A stretch of 49,301 nucleotides of DNA, taken from assembly GCF_002157585.1 (NCBI RefSeq), contig NZ_BDGB01000104.1:1-49301 (forward strand), in the 5' to 3' direction. Below the pieces are notes generated by a model. It saw only the letters and a program-made list of their open reading frames with translations, was not told the DNA's origin and ran no database searches. The DNA comes from Lentilactobacillus parakefiri. GTDB lineage: Bacteria; Bacillota; Bacilli; Lactobacillales; Lactobacillaceae. The position numbers and the translations under genes are program-made. Of this stretch, positions 8,115-18,495 are shown in pieces. Each line of letters starts with the position of its first letter. The stretch's first letter is position 1.

Positions 8115-8309
8115 GTGATCCCCACGGGCTTCTACATCATGTTACTTATCGCAATCCTCGGCGTCTTATTTCTAATGTACGCACTAAGACAAAGGAACCG
8201 TCCCGCAGTGAAGGGCGTGTTCATTGTGATCGGCATTTTATTCCTGATATTTGCGGTGATCATTGCCACGCCCTGGGGGACGGATATTATTTCGCACATG
8301 TTTCAGTAA
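8115..8309 (+). CDS. Small two-helix membrane protein
   Basis: Two transmembrane helices (about residues 6-24 and 34-52) are separated by a short basic loop RQRNRP, followed by a short tail. The function is unknown. The start is uncertain. GTG 8115 overlaps AGAAGGTGATCC, a near-perfect anti-Shine-Dalgarno match; the in-frame ATG at 8139 would give 56 residues but lies far from it. The gene sits between hairpin repeats D1b and A. Confidence 0.6.
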   Translation: MIPTGFYIMLLIAILGVLFLMYALRQRNRPAVKGVFIVIGILFLIFAVIIATPWGTDIISHMFQ

Positions 8310-8332
8310 TCATCAACTAAATCGCTATTCTC

Positions 8333-8470
8333 AATGAGACTGGGACAAAAGGCGTTTTGATCCCAGAATTTAACAGAAAGCGCCAATCATTCCTGGTTCT
8401 GGAATGGTTGGCGCTTTCTGTTAAATGGCGGGGATCAGCCGTTTGTTGCAGCTTTAGTACAAATATGAGT
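8333..8470 (+). repeat. Variable-stem hairpin repeat, unit A
   Basis: The head GGCGTTTTGATCCCAGA is followed by a 26-bp stem (8368-8393 with 8401-8426, loop TGGTTCT, one T-G pair on the plus strand) and the tail GGCGGGGATCAGCCG. Units B (22991) and C (27740) have the same head, tail and loop but a different stem sequence. It lies downstream of the + strand small membrane-protein gene. Confidence 0.85.
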
Positions 8471-8605
8471 GGAGATCTAAATTGCAATTACAGATGGAAA
8501 ACAAGTTTTGTCCGAGCCTCATTGTGAGCAAATTTTCCTACCACGACACTAAAAAAGCCTACTCTATAGATGAAAACTTTGATTTCCAGGAAGAAGGTGC
8601 CTCGC

Positions 8606-10021
8606 ATGAACAACCAACCAAACACTAACAAACGATGGTGGATTTTCACCGCCGTCGTCCTATTGTCTTTCATGTCGACACTCACCAGCAGCATCGTCAA
8701 CATTGCACTGCCAGTCATGTCACGGGCAATGAACGTGTCGACCTCACAAATTACTTGGGTGGCCTCGAGTTATCTGATCGTCACCTGTATGTTTCTGCTG
8801 CCATTTGGGAAGCTTGGAGATTTGTTTGGTAAAGCAAAAGTGTTTAGAGTCGGGACCGTGATCTTTACGGTTGCCTCCTTCTTTTGCGGCATTAACTTAG
8901 GTTTCACCTGGATTTTAGTCATGCGGGCAATTCAAGCACTGGGAGCCAGCATGACTTTGAGCACCAATGCTGGAATTATCACCGAGACTTTTTCCAAAAA
9001 GCAGCGTGGTCTCGCACTTGGCAGCTTTGGCTCGGTGGTTGCCCTCGGCAGTATTGCCGGACCGGGGCTGGGTGGCCTTATCCTCACCTATCTTCCCTGG
9101 AAAGATATTTTTTGGATTAATGTGCCAGTGGGGTTGGTGGCAATTGTTCTTGGTCAAATGGTATTGCCAAAAATGGAACCAACGTCTACTGGTAAAATCG
9201 ATGGTTTTGGGATGCTGGTTTTGATTTTGACTGCCGGCAGTTTGTTCATGGGATTGATTCTTGGCCAGCAGCTTGGATTTACGAATTTGGTTTTTATCAG
9301 TTTGATGATTGCAACCGCTATTTTACTATCGGCCTTCATTTATTTGGAAAAACGGGCGACCAATCCCGTCATGAACTTTGAGTTATTTAAGAACGTTGAC
9401 TTTTCTTTGAGTCTGTTAGCCACCGTTCTGGTCTATGGCATTAATTTTGTTGTCAACATTATTGAACCGATCTATTTAGAGCAAAATCGGCTTATCAGTA
9501 CCGACCTCGCCGGCCTAATTTTGATCAGTTTCCCAGTTATTCAAATTGTTGTGTCCCCGTTTGCCGGGTGGCTCAGTGATCAATTTGGCTCGCATCGAAT
9601 TGCCACAATTTCTTTGGCGATGCTCATCGTCAGTCAGGCTGGGCTGGCAACGGTTAATCACACAACATCTCTCCTGGAATTATGCCTCTGGCTTGGCTTC
9701 GTTGGTTTGGGGAACGGTCTGTTTCAAGCACCGACTAACGTATTGGTCATGAACTCGGTAACCAAGGACCAATTAGGCGTGGCCAGTGGACTGCTGGGTT
9801 TTTCCCGGAATACCGGAATGACCGTTGGGGCAATTTTTGCGAATATTCTATTATTTGCAGGAATCAGCATGAATCTTGGCCACACAACCAACGACTATCC
9901 GGTTGCGAAACCTGGTGCATTTATCGTCGGAATGCAATTCACATTTTGGATTACGATGATCATTTTGTTCCTACTATTCTTAGCTCAGGTTGCGGCTAAT
10001 CGAAGGCGGAAAAATACTTGA
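8606..10021 (+). CDS. MFS multidrug exporter, DHA2 (EmrB/QacA) family, 14 TM
   Basis: A proton-driven drug or small-molecule exporter of the plasma membrane. With the start at ATG 8606 it has 471 residues and about 14 hydrophobic segments. The DHA2 motifs are visible: LPVMSRAMNVSTSQITWVAS in helix 2 region, LPFGKLGDLFGKAKVF (motif A) after helix 2, and GSIAGPGLGG with LPWKDIFWINVPVG (motif C region). ATG 8606 is preferred over the in-frame ATG 8570 because GGAAGAAGG lies 8 bp before it. The substrate cannot be read from sequence. No regulator is adjacent and the gene appears monocistronic. Confidence 0.88.
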   Translation: MNNQPNTNKRWWIFTAVVLLSFMSTLTSSIVNIALPVMSRAMNVSTSQITWVASSYLIVTCMFLLPFGKLGDLFGKAKVFRVGTVIFTVASFFCGINLGFTWILVMRAIQALGASMTLSTNAGIITETFSKKQRGLALGSFGSVVALGSIAGPGLGGLILTYLPWKDIFWINVPVGLVAIVLGQMVLPKMEPTSTGKIDGFGMLVLILTAGSLFMGLILGQQLGFTNLVFISLMIATAILLSAFIYLEKRATNPVMNFELFKNVDFSLSLLATVLVYGINFVVNIIEPIYLEQNRLISTDLAGLILISFPVIQIVVSPFAGWLSDQFGSHRIATISLAMLIVSQAGLATVNHTTSLLELCLWLGFVGLGNGLFQAPTNVLVMNSVTKDQLGVASGLLGFSRNTGMTVGAIFANILLFAGISMNLGHTTNDYPVAKPGAFIVGMQFTFWITMIILFLLFLAQVAANRRRKNT

Positions 10022-10151
10022 GTAAAATGTTGGGAAAATTTGTTACAAAATATTAATAATAGTAGACTAAACATTTGTTAGCGTCCATAATGGCATTTAA
10101 GTATAGGATTTTCGGTAGCTAAATATTGGACCGTATCAATTTTCTAAAAGG

Positions 10152-10179
10152 TTGACTTTTTGAAAATATCGTTTAGTAT
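10152..10179 (+). promoter_or_regulatory. Promoter of xfp
   Basis: TTGACT (10152-10157) and TAGTAT (10174-10179) are 16 bp apart. This leaves a leader of roughly 85 nt before the xfp start. The 250-bp gap upstream of xfp holds nothing else that I recognise. Confidence 0.6.
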
Positions 10180-10271
10180 TAGTGATGTAAATTGATTAAG
10201 AAACAGTTGGTGAATTTTACGAACATTCTATACAGAAGTTTGTTGCTAAATCGAAGAAGGAGTGTTAATTA

Positions 10272-12659
10272 ATGACAGTAGATTACGATTCCAAAGAATA
10301 TTTGGAACTTGTTGACAAGTACTGGCGTGCCGCTAACTACCTTTCAGTAGGTCAGTTGTTCTTGCGCGACAACCCATTACTTAAACGACCTCTTGAAGCC
10401 AAAGACGTTAAAGTTAAGCCTATTGGTCACTGGGGAACTATCGTATCACAAAACCTTATCTATGCAGAATTGAACCGTGTTATCAACAAATACGATTTGA
10501 ACATGTTCTACATCGAAGGATCAGGTCATGGTGGCCAAGTTATGGTTTCCAACTCATACCTTGACGGTAGTTACTCAGATATCTATCCAAACATCAGCCA
10601 AGATGAAAAAGGTATGGCTAAATTGTTCAAGCAATTCTCATTCCCAGGTGGAGTTGCTTCTCATGCCGCACCAGAAACACCAGGTTCAATCCATGAAGGT
10701 GGCGAACTTGGTTACTCACTTTCACATGGTACCGGTGCGATCTTAGACAACCCAGATGTAATCGCTGCTGTTGAAATTGGTGATGGCGAATCAGAAACCG
10801 GCCCATTGGCTGCTTCATGGTTCTCTGACAAGTTCATCAACCCAATTACCGATGGTGCTGTTCTGCCTATTATTAACATGAATGGTTTCAAGATTTCTAA
10901 CCCAACTATCCTTTCACGTATGAGTGACGAAGACTTAACTAGTTACTTCAAGGGAATGGGCTGGGATCCATACTTTGTTGAAGCAACTGCTGATACAGAG
11001 CATGCCAAGGTTGAAGCAGAATTTGCCAAGACCCTTGACCATGTTATTGAAGAAATTAAGTCAATTCAAAAGAATGCTCGTGAAAACGAAACTCCAGATA
11101 ACGTTAAGTTGCCTAACTGGCCAATGATTATCTTCCGTTCACCTAAAGGCTGGACTGGTCCTAAGAAGGATCTCGATGGTAACCCTATCGAAGGTTCATT
11201 CCGTGCTCACCAAGTTCCAATTCCTGTCGCCGCAGGTTCAATGGAACATAAAGACTTGCTGATTGACTGGTTGAAGTCATACAAGCCTGAAGAATTATTT
11301 GATGAAAATGGGACTGTTAAGCCAGAAATCCGCGAAGTTGCACCTAAGGGTGACCAACGGATGTCAGTTAACCCAATTACCAACGGTGGTATCAAGCCAG
11401 AACCATTGAAGCTCCCTGACGTTCGCGACTTTGAAGTTAAATTCGATCGTGGTGTTACTCAGAAGCAAGATATGATTGAATGGTCAAACTGGTTAGAAAA
11501 GGTTGCTGAACTCAACCCAACCAGCTTCCGTGGATTCGGTCCTGATGAAACTAAGTCAAACCGTCTTTACAGCTTGCTTGATGACTCTAAGCGTCAATGG
11601 ATGGAAGACATTCATGAACCATATGATGAAGATCTTGCAAACCACGGCCGTGTGATCGATTCACAACTTTCAGAACACCAAGCAGAAGGTTGGCTTGAAG
11701 GTTATGTATTGACTGGTCGTCATGGATTCTTTGCTACTTACGAATCATTTGGCCGTGTTGTTGACTCAATGTTGACTCAACACATGAAGTGGTTGCGTAA
11801 GGCTTCAGAACAATACTGGAGAAAGCAATATCCTTCATTGAACTTTGTTGATACTTCAACAGTATTCCAGCAAGATCACAATGGTTATACCCACCAAGAT
11901 CCAGGTATGTTGACTCACTTAGCTGAGAAGAAGCCTGAATTCATCCGTGAGTATCTCCCAGCAGATGCCAACACATTGTTAGCAGTTGGTGATGTTGCAT
12001 TCAGAACTTACGAAAAGATCAACTTAATCGTTACTTCAAAGCACCCACGTCGTCAATGGTACACAATGGATGAAGCTCAAAACCTCGTTAAGAACGGTCT
12101 TGGCTACATTGATTGGGCATCAACTGACCAAGGTCAAGAACCAGACGTTGTCTTTGCTGCCGCAGGTTCAGAACCTAACTTGGAAGCATTGGCTGCTATC
12201 TCAATCTTGAACAAGGAATTCCCAGAAATGAAGATTCGCTTCATCAACGTTGTTGATCTATTGAAGCTTCGTTCACCTAAGGTTGACCCTCGTGGCTTGA
12301 GTGATGAAGACTTTGACAACTTGTTCACTACTGACAAGCCAGTTATCTTCGCATTCCACGGTTTCGAAGGCTTGATCAAGGATATCTTCTTTGATCGTCA
12401 TAACCACAATCTTCACGTTCATGGCTACCGTGAAAATGGTGATATCACGACACCATTCGACATGCGTGTCTTGAACCAATTGGATCGTTTCAACCTTGCT
12501 AAGGAAGCTGTTCAAGATATTCCAGCTTACACAATCAAGGGTGGTTACTTCATCCAACGTATGAATGACATGGTTGATAAGCACAATGCTTACATCCGTC
12601 AAGAAGGTACTGATCTTCCAGAAGTTGTTGACTGGAAATGGGAAGGCCTTAAAAAGTAA
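10272..12659 (+). CDS. xfp: Xylulose-5-phosphate/fructose-6-phosphate phosphoketolase
   Basis: A TPP-dependent enzyme that cleaves xylulose 5-phosphate (and possibly fructose 6-phosphate) with phosphate into acetyl phosphate and a triose or tetrose phosphate; it is the core of the heterofermentative pathway. The 795-residue length is typical. Phosphoketolase signatures are visible: [16 protein letters not shown] near 140 and the TPP-binding [14 protein letters not shown] near 170, then [11 protein letters not shown] near 203. The conserved [13 protein letters not shown] and [10 protein letters not shown] lie in the second half. Codon use is strongly biased to lactobacillar optimal codons, as expected for a highly expressed gene. 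AAGGAG lies before the ATG. The gene is monocistronic, with its own promoter and terminator. Confidence 0.97.
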   Translation: MTVDYDSKEYLELVDKYWRAANYLSVGQLFLRDNPLLKRPLEAKDVKVKPIGHWGTIVSQNLIYAELNRVINKYDLNMFYIEGSGHGGQVMVSNSYLDGSYSDIYPNISQDEKGMAKLFKQFSFPGGVASHAAPETPGSIHEGGELGYSLSHGTGAILDNPDVIAAVEIGDGESETGPLAASWFSDKFINPITDGAVLPIINMNGFKISNPTILSRMSDEDLTSYFKGMGWDPYFVEATADTEHAKVEAEFAKTLDHVIEEIKSIQKNARENETPDNVKLPNWPMIIFRSPKGWTGPKKDLDGNPIEGSFRAHQVPIPVAAGSMEHKDLLIDWLKSYKPEELFDENGTVKPEIREVAPKGDQRMSVNPITNGGIKPEPLKLPDVRDFEVKFDRGVTQKQDMIEWSNWLEKVAELNPTSFRGFGPDETKSNRLYSLLDDSKRQWMEDIHEPYDEDLANHGRVIDSQLSEHQAEGWLEGYVLTGRHGFFATYESFGRVVDSMLTQHMKWLRKASEQYWRKQYPSLNFVDTSTVFQQDHNGYTHQDPGMLTHLAEKKPEFIREYLPADANTLLAVGDVAFRTYEKINLIVTSKHPRRQWYTMDEAQNLVKNGLGYIDWASTDQGQEPDVVFAAAGSEPNLEALAAISILNKEFPEMKIRFINVVDLLKLRSPKVDPRGLSDEDFDNLFTTDKPVIFAFHGFEGLIKDIFFDRHNHNLHVHGYRENGDITTPFDMRVLNQLDRFNLAKEAVQDIPAYTIKGGYFIQRMNDMVDKHNAYIRQEGTDLPEVVDWKWEGLKK

Positions 12660-12687
12660 TTTGATCGTTAATGATTAAATGACAATA

Positions 12688-12728
12688 AAAAGAAGCTCGA
12701 AATCAGAAATGGTTTCGGGCTTCTTTTG
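12688..12728. terminator. Intrinsic terminator after xfp, probably bidirectional
   Basis: AAAAGAAGCTCGAAA pairs with TTTCGGGCTTCTTTT. T-runs or A-runs lie on both sides, so it can serve xfp and the convergent protease gene. Confidence 0.85.
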
Positions 12729-12748
12729 TTATCTCGTCACTTGAAAAA

Positions 12749-15700
12749 TTAGCTTTTGGTGACGTTGAGAATTTTAGTGACGGTATTGCCGGTTTCATCA
12801 ACGGCGGATACTTTAAAGATATTTTGACCGTCTTTTAAATCGAACGTTTGACTAAATTGATGCGGACCGTGTGGATTGGGATTGGCTCCTGGATCTTGGT
12901 CATTCACCCAACCGGCATCGTTTTGCTCATGGAAAATGTTATCACCGTTAATGAACAGCCGATAACCGTCAACGTTATCATCCACTGATCCACTGATTGT
13001 GAAGGTGGGATGATTGGTGGTGATTTGACTGTCATTACCGGCTGAATCAGATAAGTTGAGCGTTGGCAGGGTTGTATCAACCATGACCACCAAAGTTCCT
13101 TTTGCGGTCACGGTCTTGTGCTTATGCTGAGTCTGCAAAATATAACCGATCCCACGTTGGGTGGTTGGATTGAGGGGCATTTCAAAGGTGAATTTACCAT
13201 TTCGCTGGATTTTGACCTGGTTGATTGCCGCCTCTTGATTGGGCGTTCTTAAGATCGTCAATTTTGATTTGGGGTTAGCAACTTTGCCGGCAATGGTTAA
13301 CTGATGGGTCGCAGAATTGTAAACCTTGCTGGCAGCGTTAATCAAGGTGTAATTGTTGTCGTTTAAGCCACTGAACTTAATGCCGGCTGTTGGGGTAAAT
13401 CTGGTTGATACCGCAAATTTATCACGGCTCCACATTGCCTTCAGGACATTGGTTTTGGTCGTCCAAATGATTTGGGACCCCTTTTTCTTGGAGATAGTGA
13501 CGTGGCGATATTGTGTTGGACTAGTCGAGATTGTCTTTTTAGTCTGATTGCCGGCAACGTCGGCCAATTGGAGCTGAATGTGCCCCTTGGCGTTCTTTAA
13601 AGCCTTCTGTTTGGCTGCGGAGAGATTGTAGACTAGATGACCAGAATTGGTCTGACCGTTATTATTCAGACTAACGCCGACTGATTTTGAAGCAATTTTG
13701 ACTGCCAAGGCAGAAATGTTGGTAAATCCTGCACCGACATCTGAATAACGAACTGTCAATAATCCGTAATGATAAACGGCTTGATTGATCTTTGGGGCAA
13801 CCGTATCAACTTTGACCGGCAGGCTGGTCGTTTGGTCTTGGTCAGTTCCGTCGTTGTAATTGGTTGTTTTGAGAACATAGTGGTACTGACCATCTGGGAC
13901 CACCCTCATTTTACCGGTGGATTGATCATACGCCATACCGTTCCAGTCGAGGGCTTTCGGATTTAGCCGCATCGATGGTGAAATCGATAAATCATCGGTA
14001 TAGCCGGTTGTCAGCTCTTGAATGGATTTTTGAGTATTATTTTCCTGGTCGATTGTCCGAACTACGTTACCTTTGCTATCAGTAATCTCAGCAGTAACGT
14101 GCTGCAGATCTTGGGTGGTAAAAATTAACGGGCTGATGGCGTCAGAGCGCCCATCACCATTTGGCGAAAAGGCAACTTTATCGCTTTGAATTCTTTTAAC
14201 AATTGAATCTCTCAAGGAATCAGGATCGCTCAAAGTGTTCAGCCAGCTTGCCAAGGAGGTGCGGTCACTTAATCCAAGCGGCATATTTTTGGTGTCTAAT
14301 AAATAATTGCCACCAAAGATGTTATCAGGTTGGTTAACCGGCTTATCAACCACCCGTTCCTGAGTTGGGTCACCATAGTAGCCAAAATAAGGAACGGTGA
14401 GATTTTGGGTAGCATCGCTGTTCTCAAATGTAACGTACCCCTCGGCTACTTCATTCTTGGCAGCTTGACTGCCGATATCCAACGTGAAGTTGACGTTGGC
14501 AGTTTTTCCAGGGGCCACCGTTATATCAGTTGTGTCTGGCTTAAGTGATGCGCCGGCAATGCTTGTATCGTGGACCGGACCCACGTTATGTTTATTAGTC
14601 TCTCGGACTTCCGTGAATGGGCCGTTGCTGGTGTTGACGTGATAAGTGGCGGGCGTACTTCCGAGATTTGTAACCGCGACCTTGAAGCTGGTTGTTTGGC
14701 CGATACTTCGTAGTGAAACCGATCCCTGTTGAGAGGTGGATGAGGGGTCAAAGGCCACCGCATTCAGGTTAGCAGCGTTTCTCACATTCACCTGGCCGGT
14801 ACCTTGAGTTCTAGGTGAAACAATTTCTCCTGGATACTGATCATCCGCCATGGGAGCTACCGTATTCATGAGTTGTAATCTAACTGTCCGAACCAGGTTG
14901 GCTCCTTTAAGGTCTGGTTGGGTCTTCTTTAGTTTCTGCATGATGAGAGCAGCAGCTCCAGCGATGTACGGTGAAGCAAAAGAGGTCCCCGTGTCGGTTG
15001 TTAAATGATTATTCTCATCAAGCACGCCAACCCGCTGACCTGGTGCGCTGACATCAGGTTTTAAGGTAAATTCTGGCGTAGGGCCCCAAGCTGAAAAGGA
15101 ATCCATCTCACTTTTGTCGCCTGCAGCAATATTCTCATCACCAACAGTTGTGGCGAACGGAGAAACGGCGGGGTCACTAATCGTCCCAAAGTTGGCGGGC
15201 TCGTAAGCGGTAACCGTTGAGTTGGATTGTTCGTTGTAGCCGTTGTTGATGCTTCCGGAGTGGCCAAAATTACTGCCGGCAACTGCCACGAAAACACCAT
15301 GATCAGTTGCGTATTTGACGGCAGCCTGCTCTTGATCAGTTAGCGATTTTGCGGGAACGCCAATCCCCAATGACATATTGATCACGTCGGCACCAAGGTC
15401 AACGGCGTCATAAATTGCTTTAGCAATATCACTGGGCCATTCGTCAGAGAAGCCACCATACATTTTCATATTCAGTAACTGTGCTTCCGGGGCAACCCCT
15501 TGAACCCGTTGCGTATTTGATTTGAGACCGGCACCGTTTGCAGCAACGACGCCTCCGACCATTAAGCCGTGATAGCCGGAAATATTATCAGCCTGGACAT
15601 CGCTGTTGCTATTGTTGACATAGTCGTAGGCAAAGGGAATCTTCGGGCTGACATAGGTGCCATAGCCCTTTTGAGCGATTAATCGTTTTGCATCTGTCTT

Positions 15701-15988
15701 GGTAATTCTTGCCGTATCGTTATTTGAAAGGACAAACTCATGATTATTTTGAATGCCGCTATCTAAAACGGCAACCACCATTCCCTGACCTTTATAGCCT
15801 TGTGACCACAGTTTAGGGACGTTTCCTTTATTAAGGGCTTTTTGATTAGCGGCTTCAGGTGTTAAGGCTTTGGCCTCGGCTAATTGTGTCTGTGGGCCGG
15901 TAAGTGTTAAGTCAGAACTGGTAAATGCGAAAATCCCAACGGCACTTGCGGTTGCCAGTAGACTAATGACTTTTGTTAGTTTAATCAT
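12749..15988 (-). CDS. Secreted subtilisin-like serine protease (S8, lactocepin/C5a-peptidase-like)
   Basis: An extracellular endopeptidase probably releasing peptides from proteins. It has 1079 residues: signal peptide 1-39 and an S8 catalytic domain from about 55 to 370 with Asp76 (VAVLDSGIQ), His140 (SGYHGLMVGG), an oxyanion Asn in VAVAGSNFG near 235 and the nucleophile Ser in GTSFASPYIAGAAAL near 337. An Fn3-like domain follows (about 430-560) as in C5a peptidase and lactocepin, then Ig-like/Big repeats to the end. It is much shorter than classical PrtP, and no LPXTG, SLH or other anchor is visible, so it may be released or held non-covalently. A GGGGGG ribosome-binding site precedes ATG. 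The upstream amidase gene is 31 bp away on the same strand, so they may be co-transcribed. Confidence 0.92.
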   Translation of the reverse strand: MIKLTKVISLLATASAVGIFAFTSSDLTLTGPQTQLAEAKALTPEAANQKALNKGNVPKLWSQGYKGQGMVVAVLDSGIQNNHEFVLSNNDTARITKTDAKRLIAQKGYGTYVSPKIPFAYDYVNNSNSDVQADNISGYHGLMVGGVVAANGAGLKSNTQRVQGVAPEAQLLNMKMYGGFSDEWPSDIAKAIYDAVDLGADVINMSLGIGVPAKSLTDQEQAAVKYATDHGVFVAVAGSNFGHSGSINNGYNEQSNSTVTAYEPANFGTISDPAVSPFATTVGDENIAAGDKSEMDSFSAWGPTPEFTLKPDVSAPGQRVGVLDENNHLTTDTGTSFASPYIAGAAALIMQKLKKTQPDLKGANLVRTVRLQLMNTVAPMADDQYPGEIVSPRTQGTGQVNVRNAANLNAVAFDPSSTSQQGSVSLRSIGQTTSFKVAVTNLGSTPATYHVNTSNGPFTEVRETNKHNVGPVHDTSIAGASLKPDTTDITVAPGKTANVNFTLDIGSQAAKNEVAEGYVTFENSDATQNLTVPYFGYYGDPTQERVVDKPVNQPDNIFGGNYLLDTKNMPLGLSDRTSLASWLNTLSDPDSLRDSIVKRIQSDKVAFSPNGDGRSDAISPLIFTTQDLQHVTAEITDSKGNVVRTIDQENNTQKSIQELTTGYTDDLSISPSMRLNPKALDWNGMAYDQSTGKMRVVPDGQYHYVLKTTNYNDGTDQDQTTSLPVKVDTVAPKINQAVYHYGLLTVRYSDVGAGFTNISALAVKIASKSVGVSLNNNGQTNSGHLVYNLSAAKQKALKNAKGHIQLQLADVAGNQTKKTISTSPTQYRHVTISKKKGSQIIWTTKTNVLKAMWSRDKFAVSTRFTPTAGIKFSGLNDNNYTLINAASKVYNSATHQLTIAGKVANPKSKLTILRTPNQEAAINQVKIQRNGKFTFEMPLNPTTQRGIGYILQTQHKHKTVTAKGTLVVMVDTTLPTLNLSDSAGNDSQITTNHPTFTISGSVDDNVDGYRLFINGDNIFHEQNDAGWVNDQDPGANPNPHGPHQFSQTFDLKDGQNIFKVSAVDETGNTVTKILNVTKS

Positions 15989-16019
15989 ATTCTCTTCCCC
16001 CCAACTTGAAGTATAAAGC

Positions 16020-17486
16020 TCATTTCAAAAAGTGAAATTGGTGGGCGTCCTCAAATAGTTTCCCCATTTGAAGCAATAGATCCTCTCGTCCCTTTCGAGC
16101 AACAAATTGGATCCCTAATGGCAGGCCATTGTCACCAACGTGGGTCGGGAGGCTAATGGCTGGCTGACCACTGATATTTGCCAACTGAGTAAACGGCGAC
16201 AAGGTCAAAGCCGGCAGCCACTGGTCCCAAATCAGCTGCATTTGTTCATCTGAATTAAAGTCTTCAATATGTTGCATTTTTTCCAGGTTCTCATCCGATA
16301 CCAACTGCTGATCAATCCTTGGCGCCTGTTGTGCGGTGGTGGGCGTCAAGTAGAGGTCAAATTCCTGCTGAAACGCATCCATATCGCTGGCAACATTATC
16401 CCAGAAGGACAGTGCCTGACTATACTGAACAGCAGTGATTGAACGACCGGCATATCCTAATGCCCATGCCAATGGTTCAACGTTAGGCTTGATCACCTGA
16501 TCGGCTAAATGCATGTTGGCAAACATGGTGGCAGTTTCACCTGCGTTCATTAAGTAATAGCTCTTCATTAACCCGATCCCGTCGATGGGTGCGTCTGCAG
16601 GAACCAAATGGTGACCTTGAGCGGTTAAAAATTTGACGGCATCGAGGACGGCCTGCTTTGCTTCATCCGATACCGGTGTTCCAACTGGTGACTCGGTTGA
16701 GTAGGCAATCGTCAGCTCATTGGGCAGATTGTTAAGGGTGGAAGTGAAACTTTCGGCTGGTAGTGGCACCTGGAATGGGGCTGCCATCTGAACGGTTGAA
16801 ATCGCGTCGAGCAGTCTCGCAGTGTCATTCATATCTCGGGTGATGGCAAAGTTGATCGAAGCGCCCTGCCAGCCGCGCCATTCGCCAGGGCCGGCCGGAA
16901 CTCTTCCCCGGGTTGGTTTTAAGCCAATGGTACCGGAGAAAGATGATGGAATTCGGATGGAACCTCCGCCATCATTACCCCCAGCAATCGGCAGCCAGCC
17001 GGCACCAACTGCTGCCGCGGATCCGCCTGAAGAGCCTCCTGGCTGGTAATCGGTGTTCCAAGGATTGTGCGCATCACCATACAATTTTGAATCGGTCACA
17101 TTTTTAAAGCCGAATTCCGGCGCGTTGGTTTCACCCACCGGGATGAGCCCCGCATGCAGAAAGGCTTGGACGAAATTATTAGTGATCGTTGCTTTATAAT
17201 CTTTTAAAAGCATTGAACTGGCAGTATCAGGTTCACCTTTGAATGATTGGCCGAGGCCTTTCAATAAAATTGGGACGCCGGCAAATGGTTGGCCGGACTC
17301 ATTAAATTGGCTGGCCATCTTCTTGGCCCGATCCCCCCACAAAGTAGTGACTGCATTGAGTGCTGGGTTACGTTTTTTCACGGTATCAACTGATTCGTCA
17401 ACCAGCGCCACCCGATCCAACTTGCCCTGGCGGATTAATTCTGATAGTTCAGTTGCCGAGTAACGGGATAAATATGTTTCTGTCAT
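16020..17486 (-). CDS. Amidase (amidase signature family)
   Basis: A 488-residue hydrolase of the amidase signature family (Ser-cisSer-Lys triad). The catalytic lysine is in VPILLKGLGQS near residue 75. The glycine/serine-rich signature PGGSSGGSAAAVGAGW near 148-163 carries the cis-Ser, and the nucleophile lies in GGNDGGGSIRIPSSFSG near 170-180. The family includes GatA, aliphatic amidases and 6-aminohexanoate-cyclic-dimer hydrolase-like enzymes. This one lacks the GatB/GatC gene context, so it is a stand-alone amidase of unknown substrate. The protein has no signal peptide and should be cytoplasmic. It sits 24 bp from the pseudouridine synthase gene and may share its transcript. Confidence 0.9.
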   Translation of the reverse strand: MTETYLSRYSATELSELIRQGKLDRVALVDESVDTVKKRNPALNAVTTLWGDRAKKMASQFNESGQPFAGVPILLKGLGQSFKGEPDTASSMLLKDYKATITNNFVQAFLHAGLIPVGETNAPEFGFKNVTDSKLYGDAHNPWNTDYQPGGSSGGSAAAVGAGWLPIAGGNDGGGSIRIPSSFSGTIGLKPTRGRVPAGPGEWRGWQGASINFAITRDMNDTARLLDAISTVQMAAPFQVPLPAESFTSTLNNLPNELTIAYSTESPVGTPVSDEAKQAVLDAVKFLTAQGHHLVPADAPIDGIGLMKSYYLMNAGETATMFANMHLADQVIKPNVEPLAWALGYAGRSITAVQYSQALSFWDNVASDMDAFQQEFDLYLTPTTAQQAPRIDQQLVSDENLEKMQHIEDFNSDEQMQLIWDQWLPALTLSPFTQLANISGQPAISLPTHVGDNGLPLGIQFVARKGREDLLLQMGKLFEDAHQFHFLK

Positions 17487-17510
17487 AATTGACTCCTCTC
17501 TAACGCACGA

Positions 17511-18425
17511 TTAATCACGGGATAATCCCTTTTCAAAGTTGATGAAATGATCAGGGAGTGGTGCCTCAATCAATTTTCGCTGTTTCGTAAATGGCATTAA
17601 TAAGTCGACTTTCCAAGAATGTAGCATTAAGAAAGGGCTACCATTACTTGAATTATACAGCGGATCGCCGACTAACGGGTGTCCAAGCGCGGCAAAATGC
17701 ACCCGAATTTGATGAGTTCTCCCGGTTTCCAGCGAAACCTGCAGCAGTGAGTACCCTGAGTGGCGACGTAGTACCTGGTAGTGGGTCAGTGCGGAGACCG
17801 CGTTTGGACCGTTGGCCTTTCGTTTGCGCTTATCATCCGGGTCGCGGCCAATTGGGAAATTAATGGTGCCTTGGTCAGGTAAGTCGGTTCCCTCAACCCA
17901 AGCTAAATAAGTCCGCTTGATTTGCTTGTTGGCAATGTTGGCCACCAGGATCGGCACAACGACCGGATTCTTAGCAAAAATAATCGCGCCGCTGGTCTCC
18001 TGATCCAAGCGGTGAATCATGTAGGGAACTGTGCCCTCGGTTGCCAAATAAGCTGCCAGATGATTAATGGCCGCCCCAACTTCCCCAGGTTGATTGGGAT
18101 GAGTTTTATCACCACGATGCTTATTCATGACGATTAAATCGTTATCTTCATATAGGATGGCAACGGTAGCCGCGGAATCTGCGGTAACCGTTGGAAATGG
18201 TCTGGCAAAATCTTCCGGCACAAAGGTCAGTTGTATTTGGCTGCCGGCCCTAACCGGAAAATTCACCGGCTGATAGTGGCCGTCAACCAGCACCCGTTTG
18301 GCATGACGGATACTGTAAACCAGATGCTTGGGTAGCTGCCAATAGCTGCTTAAAAGCGTCTTTAAAGGACGACCGTTCATGGCTTCTGGCACGGTCTCTT
18401 TAAAACGCCATTGAATATCTTTCAT
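17511..18425 (-). CDS. RluA/RluD-family RNA pseudouridine synthase
   Basis: It isomerises uridine to pseudouridine in rRNA or tRNA. The catalytic aspartate is in IHRLDQETSGAIIFAKN (about 138), the RluA-family motif II. Other family marks are VMNKHRGDKTHPNQPGE near 100, GRTHQIRVHFAALGHPLVGDPLY near 232-254 and the closing LMLHSWK. Its 304 residues are typical of the stand-alone catalytic domain with a short, degenerate N-terminal S4-like region. The exact target site (RluD-like versus other) cannot be decided. Confidence 0.92.
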   Translation of the reverse strand: MKDIQWRFKETVPEAMNGRPLKTLLSSYWQLPKHLVYSIRHAKRVLVDGHYQPVNFPVRAGSQIQLTFVPEDFARPFPTVTADSAATVAILYEDNDLIVMNKHRGDKTHPNQPGEVGAAINHLAAYLATEGTVPYMIHRLDQETSGAIIFAKNPVVVPILVANIANKQIKRTYLAWVEGTDLPDQGTINFPIGRDPDDKRKRKANGPNAVSALTHYQVLRRHSGYSLLQVSLETGRTHQIRVHFAALGHPLVGDPLYNSSNGSPFLMLHSWKVDLLMPFTKQRKLIEAPLPDHFINFEKGLSRD

Positions 18426-18447
18426 TTGAATTGTCCTTAGTCATTGA

Positions 18448-18480
18448 TAGAAAAAAGGCGGCGACAAAATTGCCGCCGCC
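18448..18480 (-). terminator. Intrinsic terminator of the UspA gene
   Basis: On the minus strand GGCGGC and GCCGCC flank AATTTTGTC and are followed by TTTTTT. It lies just after the UspA stop and separates it from the pseudouridine synthase gene. Confidence 0.75.
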
Positions 18481-18495
18481 CACACGCTGTTCTTA

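Noticed and set aside
8368-8426. Hairpins A-E as simple intrinsic terminators
   Set aside because: Stems are followed by conserved GC-containing tails, not T-runs, and conservation of head, loop and tail exceeds what a terminator needs.
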